From Acidiferrobacteraceae bacterium (lineage in GTDB: Bacteria > Pseudomonadota > Gammaproteobacteria > Arenicellales > UBA868): 5,631 bases of DNA. Below the pieces are notes generated by a model. It did no database searches, had not been told where the DNA came from, and saw nothing but the letters and a program-made list of their open reading frames with translations. Below are positions 1 through 5,401 of this stretch, one piece after another (position 1 is the first letter of the stretch; each line of letters starts with the position of its first letter). Made by a program: the position numbers and the translations under genes. The DNA is taken from NCBI GenBank assembly GCA_002721105.1, contig PBJL01000022.1:70933-76563 (forward strand), in the 5' to 3' direction.

Positions 1-513
1 AACTTTGAGGTAATTACTCCAAATATTGATGAATCTCCAGGACTTGGGGAACCCCCCGAATCGCTTGTTCAGCGATTATCTATAGACAAAGCAAAAGCCG
101 TAGTCACTCGTTTTCCTAACCATTTGATAATCGGTTCTGATCAAGTCGCTGTGCATGATAGCAAACCAGTGGGGAAACCCGAGAACTACGATGACGCAGT
201 GAACCAACTTACATGGTCCTCTGGAAAACGGATAGCACTTTACACTGGAGTAAGCTTGCTAAACAGCGAAAGCGGGATTGTTCAAACAGAAGTTGTTTTG
301 TATGAAGTACGTTTTCGGAATCTAACAAGGAAAAATATCGAGAACTACCTTAAAAAAGAACAGCCATATGGGTGTTGTGGTAGCCTACGAGCAGATGGCT
401 TGGGAATAGCTTTATTGGACGAACTGATAGGCCCGGACCCCACAGCACTGATAGGTCTTCCTTTAACCACACTGGTAACTATGCTCTCAAACGAAGGGGT
501 CCATGTCATTTAA
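1..513 (+). CDS. yceF: Maf-family nucleotide pyrophosphatase, YceF subtype (5' end outside window)
   Basis: This is the C-terminal 170 residues of a Maf protein. The reading frame is open from base 1, so the gene starts upstream of the window; the TTG at 124 is internal, because the family alignment continues ahead of it (FEVITPNIDESPG, like E. coli YceF FECAAPEVDETPR). Visible signatures are the conserved K-A-K (fragment residues 30-32), the SDQV motif with the catalytic-region Asp (46-49), the GKP lysine (57-60), YTG, and the G-S-L-R-A-D-G-L-G-I block followed by DPTALIGLPL. The GS[F/L] form of that block matches YceF rather than the dTTP/UTP-specific YhdE group. In E. coli, YceF hydrolyses m7GTP to m7GMP and pyrophosphate in the cytosol, apparently as nucleotide-pool sanitation. 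The gene converges on the rluC-Rieske operon, as yceF converges on rluC in E. coli. Only about the first 20-25 residues appear to be missing. Substrate assignment is by family inference. Confidence 0.93.
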   Translation, partial: NFEVITPNIDESPGLGEPPESLVQRLSIDKAKAVVTRFPNHLIIGSDQVAVHDSKPVGKPENYDDAVNQLTWSSGKRIALYTGVSLLNSESGIVQTEVVLYEVRFRNLTRKNIENYLKKEQPYGCCGSLRADGLGIALLDELIGPDPTALIGLPLTTLVTMLSNEGVHVI

Positions 514-549
514 TTTGTTTTTTTCAATTTAATATCTGAACAATTAATC

Positions 550-957
550 TTACTTTTTAGCTTGATGAAACGTGTATTTGGGGTCGTTAAGCGTGATGTT
601 ACCTTTGGTTTCTTTGATTTGTAGAGTTTCTAACGCTTTGCCATTGCATGGGCCGCCCACACATGAACCTGTATCTGGTTCATATAAAGCTCCATGTGTG
701 GCACAAATTAAGAACTCCGCATCTTCATCGAAAAAATTACCAGAACTCCAATCTAACTCTAAAGCAAGATGGCTACAACGATTTAAGTAACCAGAGATAC
801 CATTTTTATGCCTTACCAAGAATGCTGGCCATATTTTTCCTTCTCCATCTTTAATTTCAAATTTTACCCCGATGCCACCAACTTCGACCGTGTTTGACTC
901 GCAAATTATATTAACGCATCGTTTTTTAGGTGCGTCGGATACACGTTGATTCATCAT
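550..957 (-). CDS. Rieske [2Fe-2S] ferredoxin-like protein
   Basis: A 135-residue soluble protein with one Rieske domain. The cluster ligands are visible: C61-S-H63 and C85-A-T-H88, followed by G89, the usual CxH...CxxHG pattern, with a 21-residue spacer between H63 and C85. There is no signal peptide or membrane segment, so it is expected in the cytosol. The second cysteine of each box (CTHLGC / CPCHG in cytochrome bc1 Rieske proteins) is absent, so the usual disulfide cannot form; this places it with ferredoxin-type Rieske proteins. A GSCVGGPCNGKAL segment (C99, C104) follows the second box and is, from memory, typical of small Rieske proteins found beside rluC in proteobacteria. It overlaps the rluC stop by 4 bases and is probably translated by coupling. 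Two adjacent ATG codons (957-955 and 954-952) compete as start, giving 135 or 134 residues. It probably transfers electrons to an unknown partner; the specific role is not known. Confidence 0.9.
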   Translation of the reverse strand: MMNQRVSDAPKKRCVNIICESNTVEVGGIGVKFEIKDGEGKIWPAFLVRHKNGISGYLNRCSHLALELDWSSGNFFDEDAEFLICATHGALYEPDTGSCVGGPCNGKALETLQIKETKGNITLNDPKYTFHQAKK

Positions 958-1910
958 AATTTCTCCATAAATAATTTCAAATCTCCAGGAAGGTCTGATT
1001 TGATAGTGATATATTTTTGAGTTTCAGGATGAAAAAATTTAACTTCTGCTGAATGAAGGAAAAGTCTATTCAATCCCATTTTTCTAAATTTCTTATTAGC
1101 AATTAAAGATCCATATTTTCGATCTCCAAGTACAGGGTGCCCAATAGCCGCCGCATGCGATCGAATTTGATGCATTCGGCCGGTTTTTAAGTCAACTTTT
1201 ACAAATACACACCCGTCGTAATGACGCACAGGTGTGAAATTGGAGACAGCATGCTGGCCGGTTTCATCAATGGTAGTTTTCTTGTCGCCACTCACACTTA
1301 TATTTTTCGCTAATTTCAATTGAACCTCGCGGGGCCCGTTGGTCCAGCTTCCCGCCAACAATGTCAAATAGGTTTTTGAAACTGAACTAGTCAATTGCCG
1401 TGCAAAAGCTTTATGTAATTTTCTTAACGTAGGCAAATTCTTTGCCAAAATCAAACACCCCGAAGTATCTTTATCCAATCTGTGAACAAGTTCTAAAAAT
1501 TGGTCTGGGTTCCTAAAATATCTTAAAGCGTCTATTACATTACCAGATATTTTTGAACCTCCGTGCACCGCAATACCACTGGGTTTATCAATCACTAAAA
1601 TACTGTTATCTTCATACAAAGTGCATTCCCGCAAAACTTGGGGATGACTAGCATCAGCTATCTGATCTCTATTACTTGTTCTAACTGGCGGTAAACGTAT
1701 GATGTCTCCCGTATTTAGTTTTTGACTAGGCTTGCAGCGTGATCCGTTAATTCGAACATTACCTCCCCGAATTAGTCGATATATATGACTTTTTGGGACC
1801 CCCTTCCATATCTTTATTAAATAATTATCCAAACGCTGAAAATCAGCTAATTCAGTCACTTCAACATGCCGGACTTTGGCGTTATTTACAGTGTTTTCCT
1901 CATTCTTCAT
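954..1910 (-). CDS. rluC: 23S rRNA pseudouridine synthase RluC
   Basis: A 318-residue protein with an N-terminal S4 RNA-binding domain (about residues 24-80, including KGVPKSHIYRLIRGGNVRING) and a RluA-family catalytic domain. The catalytic Asp is D146 in the HRLDKDTSG motif (143-151). Other family blocks are DKPSGIAVHGG (108-118), LKTGRMHQIRSHAAAIGHPVLGD (241-263) and LNRLFLHSAEVKF (280-292). In E. coli RluC converts U955, U2504 and U2580 of 23S rRNA to pseudouridine; the same targets are inferred here. The frame is open upstream to 1988, but I chose the ATG at 1910 because it gives 318 residues (E. coli 319) and an N-terminus that aligns, whereas the upstream 26 codons look unrelated. No strong Shine-Dalgarno precedes it. 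It lies divergent from rne, as in E. coli, and is the first gene of an operon with the Rieske gene. Confidence 0.95.
   Translation of the reverse strand: MKNEENTVNNAKVRHVEVTELADFQRLDNYLIKIWKGVPKSHIYRLIRGGNVRINGSRCKPSQKLNTGDIIRLPPVRTSNRDQIADASHPQVLRECTLYEDNSILVIDKPSGIAVHGGSKISGNVIDALRYFRNPDQFLELVHRLDKDTSGCLILAKNLPTLRKLHKAFARQLTSSVSKTYLTLLAGSWTNGPREVQLKLAKNISVSGDKKTTIDETGQHAVSNFTPVRHYDGCVFVKVDLKTGRMHQIRSHAAAIGHPVLGDRKYGSLIANKKFRKMGLNRLFLHSAEVKFFHPETQKYITIKSDLPGDLKLFMEKL
963..966 (-). promoter_or_regulatory. Ribosome binding site of the Rieske gene, inside the rluC 3' end
   Basis: The minus strand reads GGAG, 5 bases before the first ATG and 8 before the second. The more usual spacing of 8 slightly favours the second ATG (954-952). 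The site lies within the last codons of rluC, so ribosomes finishing rluC pass over it, consistent with coupled translation. Confidence 0.65.
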
Positions 1911-2177
1911 ATAATATTTGATGACTAGGCCATGAATTGCTATATTCCACCTTGGCCTTCCTTTGTTTGAAAGAGCCAGGCAATACAACTTTTTAAAAGA
2001 ATTTTACATAAATATGGTTCGTGTTCGTAAATAACACAAAACTGTTCGAACGACCAATAAAAATAACCAGGCCTAATGAAGGTGTTATGTGAGAGTGTTG
2101 CCAGAAACAAGAGGTGGTGTTGGTATTTGTAAATCAACGCAAACCTTAAAGAAATGGATATTGAGAATTTGAACGTA

Positions 2178-2204
2178 CTCTGTGAGAAGGGTATTAATAC
2201 AGAG
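2178..2204 (+). promoter_or_regulatory. Inverted repeat CTCTGT / ACAGAG upstream of rne
   Basis: A perfect 6-bp stem (2178-2183 with 2199-2204) closes a 15-base loop. Partly inside it is the 10-base palindrome GTATTAATAC (2191-2200). It could be the first stem of a long rne leader or a protein-binding site. If transcription starts just after the TATAAT at 2354, it is upstream of the transcript. Confidence 0.3.
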
Positions 2205-2324
2205 GTTTAAGCCTGATAGATTTTACGTCAGTTTGTAGCGTGGTTTGCAACGCAATAGCCGGTAAAACTACTATAGATGTGGCAGCACCCTCAATTTCGA
2301 AATCAATGGCATTATTATTGCCAG

Positions 2325-2343
2325 GTATGGTAGGTAGCCATAC
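2325..2343 (+). promoter_or_regulatory. Stem-loop GTATGG / CCATAC in the rne upstream region
   Basis: A perfect 6-bp stem with a 7-base loop (TAGGTAG), extended by a G-T pair at 2324/2344. It overlaps the expected -35 area of the TATAAT at 2354-2359, so it may act as DNA (operator-like) or, if a promoter further upstream is used, as RNA structure. Confidence 0.3.
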
Positions 2344-2353
2344 TAGCGGATTG

Positions 2354-2359
2354 TATAAT
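2354..2359 (+). promoter_or_regulatory. Possible -10 element of an rne promoter (TATAAT)
   Basis: A perfect match to the sigma-70 -10 hexamer. No good -35 hexamer lies 16-18 bases upstream (17-base spacing gives TAGGTA), and the TG is not at the extended -10 position. A start near 2366 would give a leader of roughly 147 bases containing the stem-loops at 2381-2397 and 2480-2498. In AT-rich DNA such a hexamer can occur by chance. Confidence 0.3.
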
Positions 2360-2380
2360 TTTATCTCTATCCTCAAAAAA

Positions 2381-2397
2381 TTAAGCGGTGCGCTTGA
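2381..2397 (+). promoter_or_regulatory. Stem-loop in the likely rne leader
   Basis: TTAAGCG and CGCTTGA pair around a 3-base GTG loop: five Watson-Crick pairs (AAGCG/CGCTT), then a T-G wobble and a T-A pair. It is one of the tightest hairpins in the intergenic region. No T-run follows, so it is not an intrinsic terminator; RNA regulation or stability is a possible role. Confidence 0.35.
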
Positions 2398-2479
2398 AAA
2401 GAGAGCACTGAATTAGAGTTATTGAACATTATTTCGACATTAGGAAAAGAATTATGCTTCACTTTTTTATGACAATGTG

Positions 2480-2498
2480 AACTTTTCCGGTCGAAGTT
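2480..2498 (+). promoter_or_regulatory. Weak stem-loop just before the rne ribosome binding site
   Basis: AACTT (2480-2484) pairs with AAGTT (2494-2498) around a 9-base loop containing CCGG. It ends 3 bases before the AGGA of the rne ribosome binding site and is followed by a short T-run. The position would suit control of translation initiation, but the stem is only 5 bp and A/T-rich. Confidence 0.25.
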
Positions 2499-2501
2499 TT
2501 T

Positions 2502-2505
2502 AGGA
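2502..2505 (+). promoter_or_regulatory. Ribosome binding site of rne
   Basis: AGGA followed by a 7-base A/T spacer before the ATG at 2513. It supports this start, which also gives the canonical RNase E N-terminus MKRMLFNAT. Confidence 0.7.
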
Positions 2506-2512
2506 ATTTTTT

Positions 2513-4534
2513 ATGAAACGTATGTTATTTAATGCTACCCATTCGGAAGAATTGCGGGTAGCAATAGTAGATGGACAAAAGTTGGTTGATTTGGATATGG
2601 AGTCAGCGATAAGAGCTGAAAAAAAAGGTAATATTTATAAAGCTCGCGTTACAAGAGTTGAGCCAAGCTTGGAAGCGGCATTTGTTGAATTTGGAGCCCA
2701 TCGTCAAGGTTTTTTACCGTTCAAAGAAATTTCGCGATCCGAATTCCACAATGTCCCACCACAAACACCAATGGCGCAAGTTCGGATCCAAGATGCCGTA
2801 CGGGAAGGTCAAGAATTATTAGTACAAGTCGAAAAAGATGAACGCGGCACAAAAGGGGCAGCCCTCACCACGTTTATTAGTCTTGCGGGACGATATCTAG
2901 TACTAATGCCCAATAATCCTAAAGGTGGAGGAATATCTCGTAGAATTATTGGAGACGAACGAATCGAGCTTCGAGATAATTTGGCGTCGCTAGCTCTTCC
3001 AACAGAACACTCATTAATTGCCCGAACAGCAGGTATTGGTAAAACGCAAGAAGATCTACAGTGGGATCTTGACTTTTTGCTTAGCCTTTGGACCGCTATA
3101 GAAAATGCGAAATCTTCCGTAAATACACCATTCCTTATGTACCAAGAAAGCAATCTGATAGTACGAGCTATAAGAGATTATCTTCGAACTGATATTCAAG
3201 AAATTCTCATAGACCACAAAGAGATTTATGAAAGAGCTGAAAAATTTATGGGGCAAGTTATGCCTCATAATATTGGAAAATTGAAATATTACTCCGAACA
3301 AATTCCTCTTTTTTCACGATATCAAATCGAACAACAAATAGAGGATGCGCACTCTCGAACCGTACGTTTACCATCTGGAGGCTCTGTGGTAATCGACTAT
3401 ACCGAAGCGCTAGTCACTGTTGACGTGAATTCATCGAGAGCTACTCGCGGTGCCGATATTGAAGAAACAGCGCTTCAAACTAATCTCGAGGCTGTTGAAG
3501 AAATTGCTCGTCAACTAAAAATACGAGATCTTGGAGGCTTGGTGGTACTAGACTTAATTGACATGACCTCTGCTAAAAACACCCGCTTAGTCGAGCAACG
3601 CTTACAAGATGCGATTAAATCAGATAGGGCTAGAATACAAACTGGGCGAATCTCTCGATTCGGAATTCTCGAATTGTCGAGACAACGTCTAAGATCATCA
3701 ATAAGTGATGCCAATTATAGTGGCTGCCCGCACTGCGACGGCACTGGACGCATTCGGAATCTCACTTCGGCTGGATTAAGCCTGCTTAGAGTTGTTGAAG
3801 AAGAGGCGTTGAAAGAAAATACCGAAGCAGTTTACGTAGAAGTTCCAGTAGAAACGGCAGCTTTTTTGTTAAATGAAAAACGTCATGAACTGAATCAAAT
3901 AGAGAAAAATCTAGGCACTAGAGTAACTATCATGCCCTCTACTACATTAAAAGGTCGTCAGTTTGAGGTTAGACGTCTACGAAGTGAAGATTTAGATGAT
4001 TCCGGAAAAATAAATATAGATCAGATTAAAAATGATCAAAAAAAGGATGTAAAAGACCCGCTTGTAAAAAGTGTGACAGATTTTTCCCAACAACAGAAAC
4101 CAGCAGTTAACTATAGTGAAGTTACTACCCCAAAAAGAGTAGCTACTAGCCGTGGCAGTACTAGAAGCAAACAGTCTCCACCAACAAATCTCGTATCCCG
4201 AATATTGAGAAAATTAACTGGGAACGAAAATCCTACCGATAATAATAGCGGCGATATTTCATCAAACTCAAATAAACCTGCTCGAAAAACATCTCACTCT
4301 CCGGCTAAAAATGTGAACAAACAGCCAAATCGGAACCGAAACCGTCAACAAGCAACCCGGAGCGACGGCCAATCGAACAATGATGATAGGGGTCGAAATA
4401 GCGGGAACCGAAACCGGAACCGAAACCCTAATCGAAGAACGAGAGGTCGAAATGGACCCAATCGTCAAAGATCGAACCAACAACAAGGTCGCAATGATGC
4501 TGCCACCGAAAAAAATAATAGTCAGAAACAATGA
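2513..4534 (+). CDS. rne: Ribonuclease E with shortened C-terminal region
   Basis: A 673-residue single-strand endoribonuclease, core of the RNA degradosome, acting in bulk mRNA decay and rRNA/tRNA processing. The catalytic half is complete: N-terminal RNase H-like part, S1 domain (about 36-125, with F57 and GFLPF F67 of the RNA-binding surface), 5'-sensor region (R171-T172 in ARTAGIG), and DNase I-like part with Mg2+ ligands D304 (VTVDVNSSRATRG) and D347 (VVLDLIDM). The zinc-link cysteines are C405 and C408 in CPHCDGTG, needed for tetramer assembly. After about residue 500 the sequence becomes low-complexity, rich in Asn, Gln, Arg and Ser, ending in an R-N repeat tail (about 606-665) that probably binds RNA. 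Residues 559-569 (NLVSRILRKLT) form a cationic amphipathic helix resembling the membrane anchor of other RNases E. E. coli RNase E is 1061 residues; no recognisable enolase, RhlB or PNPase docking motif is seen. The gene is divergent from rluC and monocistronic in this window. Confidence 0.97.
   Translation: MKRMLFNATHSEELRVAIVDGQKLVDLDMESAIRAEKKGNIYKARVTRVEPSLEAAFVEFGAHRQGFLPFKEISRSEFHNVPPQTPMAQVRIQDAVREGQELLVQVEKDERGTKGAALTTFISLAGRYLVLMPNNPKGGGISRRIIGDERIELRDNLASLALPTEHSLIARTAGIGKTQEDLQWDLDFLLSLWTAIENAKSSVNTPFLMYQESNLIVRAIRDYLRTDIQEILIDHKEIYERAEKFMGQVMPHNIGKLKYYSEQIPLFSRYQIEQQIEDAHSRTVRLPSGGSVVIDYTEALVTVDVNSSRATRGADIEETALQTNLEAVEEIARQLKIRDLGGLVVLDLIDMTSAKNTRLVEQRLQDAIKSDRARIQTGRISRFGILELSRQRLRSSISDANYSGCPHCDGTGRIRNLTSAGLSLLRVVEEEALKENTEAVYVEVPVETAAFLLNEKRHELNQIEKNLGTRVTIMPSTTLKGRQFEVRRLRSEDLDDSGKINIDQIKNDQKKDVKDPLVKSVTDFSQQQKPAVNYSEVTTPKRVATSRGSTRSKQSPPTNLVSRILRKLTGNENPTDNNSGDISSNSNKPARKTSHSPAKNVNKQPNRNRNRQQATRSDGQSNNDDRGRNSGNRNRNRNPNRRTRGRNGPNRQRSNQQQGRNDAATEKNNSQKQ
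4332..4427 (+). repeat. 12-base repeat GGAACCGAAACC within the rne tail
   Basis: Three exact copies: 4332-4343, and two in tandem at 4404-4415 and 4416-4427. They are in the same codon register and encode alternating Arg and Asn. Being a multiple of three, copy number could change by slippage without breaking the frame. Confidence 0.8.
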
Positions 4535-4579
4535 ATATCCCCAAAAAATTTTGTATAACGTGCATGGGTGATCCCGACC

Positions 4580-4608
4580 TGACAGTCTAGCCTAATTTGT
4601 AACTGTCA
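4580..4608. repeat. Inverted repeat TGACAGT / ACTGTCA at the end of the exonuclease gene
   Basis: A perfect 7-bp stem (4580-4586 with 4602-4608) with a 15-base loop that contains the stop codon and last codons of the minus-strand exonuclease gene. It sits between the convergent rne and exonuclease genes, where it could mark or protect 3' ends from either side. Neither strand has a T-run directly after the stem, so it is not a canonical intrinsic terminator. The right arm is part of ACTGTCACAGT, itself a near-perfect palindrome. Confidence 0.4.
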
Positions 4609-5381
4609 CAGTACTCTGAAAAATCTCTGAGATGTCCTGTCTTGGCTCTATTGATCTCAGTTTTAACACGATCCAATTCTCGAGACAAACTATCTGTATG
4701 CAAATTACCGCGGATTTGCTCGAACCGTAAGTAGATGAGGTACGTATTCATGACGTCGCATTCACAGTAATTTCGAATACCACGTAAGTCCCGATTTTGA
4801 TAGGCATCCCAAACATCAGAACCAGACATCCCGCTTTTCCCAGGCAGGCCAAGCATTGAGGCAATTTCATCTAGTGGTGCCCATGCGCGATTTTGAAATG
4901 CGGCTAATGCATCCATAAGATCAATATGTCGCCAGTGAAAACGACTAATGTAATTATTGAATCGATAATCTTTTTTAATGTGACCTACATCCCAATAATG
5001 TGGCGCCACTACTCCATGAAACAAAGAACGGTAATGAATTACTGGTAAATCAAATGCCATACCGTTCCAACTAACTATTGTTGGTTCATATTTTTCAAGT
5101 CCTTCAAAAAAACGTATCAGCAGCTCTTTTTCATCGGACTCTTCGGTGCCAATTGACCATATTCGAAAATCCGATTTGCTCTGTAATGCTACAGATATTG
5201 CTACGATCTTATGCAAATGCGGTGCTATGAAATCAGTATAGCCAGTTTTTTCGATGCGTTTGGCTCGCATCGCTTTTACTACATCTTTTTCGCTGAGATT
5301 GGCTAAATTGTAGATTGTTGATCCAGATTGAGTGTCTGGCACTGTTTCTATATCAAAAACTAATGTATTACCTGTAAGCAT
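4587..5381 (-). CDS. Predicted 3'-5' exonuclease related to the PolB proofreading domain
   Basis: A 264-residue DnaQ-fold protein with all three exonuclease motifs: Exo I FDIET (D10, E12), Exo II in SWNGMAFDLP (N106, D111) and Exo III Y205-C-E-C-D209. The four acidic metal ligands D10, E12, D111 and D209 are therefore present and the enzyme should be active with two metal ions. It matches the stand-alone family described as predicted 3'-5' exonuclease related to the exonuclease domain of PolB (Pfam DNA_pol_B_exo2 as I recall), which has no polymerase domain and no established substrate; DNA or RNA are both possible. No signal or membrane segment is seen. The start at 5381 gives the short leader MLTGNTLVFDIET expected of the family, though no clear Shine-Dalgarno precedes it. 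It follows cysM after 20 bases on the same strand and is probably co-transcribed. In many proteobacteria this gene lies near cysM and the 23S rRNA methyltransferase gene rlmD. Confidence 0.9.
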   Translation of the reverse strand: MLTGNTLVFDIETVPDTQSGSTIYNLANLSEKDVVKAMRAKRIEKTGYTDFIAPHLHKIVAISVALQSKSDFRIWSIGTEESDEKELLIRFFEGLEKYEPTIVSWNGMAFDLPVIHYRSLFHGVVAPHYWDVGHIKKDYRFNNYISRFHWRHIDLMDALAAFQNRAWAPLDEIASMLGLPGKSGMSGSDVWDAYQNRDLRGIRNYCECDVMNTYLIYLRFEQIRGNLHTDSLSRELDRVKTEINRAKTGHLRDFSEYCDSYKLG

Positions 5382-5401
5382 ATTAAAATATCAATTACTG
5401 T

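Larger units (their letters stand above)
1911..2512. other. Divergent rluC-rne intergenic region, probably including the rne leader
   Basis: These 602 bases hold no recognisable gene. Both genes must be transcribed outward from here. The rne side (about 2170-2512) contains inverted repeats at 2178-2204, 2325-2343, 2381-2397 and 2480-2498, a perfect TATAAT at 2354-2359 and an AGGA ribosome binding site. E. coli rne has a 361-nt untranslated leader whose stem-loops let RNase E control its own mRNA; a long structured leader here would fit that scheme, but no sequence match to the E. coli element is evident. The rluC side (1911-2170) includes GTTCG repeats (2017-2028, 2044-2052) and a G/T-rich tract (about 2081-2130) with no clear promoter. 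The stretch 2198-2416 is open on both strands in the same codon register, with weak starts and no Shine-Dalgarno sites. A remnant gene is possible. Confidence 0.6.

Noticed and set aside
514..549. T-run after the maf stop as an intrinsic terminator
   Set aside because: No G/C stem precedes the T-run; the only stem nearby is a 5-bp all-A/T one located after it.
572..854. Plus-strand ORFs of 72 and 68 codons
   Set aside because: They are antisense shadows of the Rieske gene, whose strand shows the cluster motifs.
1911..1988. Upstream extension of rluC to the ATG at 1988
   Set aside because: It would add 26 residues with no counterpart in RluC; the ATG at 1910 gives the family length and N-terminus.
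2076..2132. 18-codon ORF (starts MKVLCESVARN) with a weak AGG 4 bases upstream, a possible leader peptide
   Set aside because: Very short, poor Shine-Dalgarno, far from rne, and no attenuator-like hairpin with a T-run follows.
1940..2137. 65-codon minus-strand ORF overlapping the rluC upstream region
   Set aside because: No recognisable product, no good ribosome binding site, and it overlaps the alternative upstream extension of rluC; more likely chance in AT-rich non-coding DNA.
2245..2274. TTGCAA - 18 bases - TACTAT as a plausible rne promoter
   Set aside because: Only 4 of 6 matches in each hexamer; matches of this quality are frequent by chance in AT-rich DNA.
2809..3714. Minus-strand ORFs of 114, 81 and 67 codons
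   Set aside because: They are antisense to the conserved catalytic part of RNase E and have no recognisable product.
4332..4427. Repeats in the rne tail as a CRISPR-like or mobile-element array
   Set aside because: Units are 12 bases, in frame, and code for the Arg/Asn tail; there are no spacers or associated genes.
4268..4571. Antisense ORF (87 codons, apparently hydrophobic) and +1-frame ORF (63 codons) over the rne tail
   Set aside because: Both result from the repetitive Arg/Asn codons of the tail read in other frames; the hydrophobic look is a by-product of that composition.
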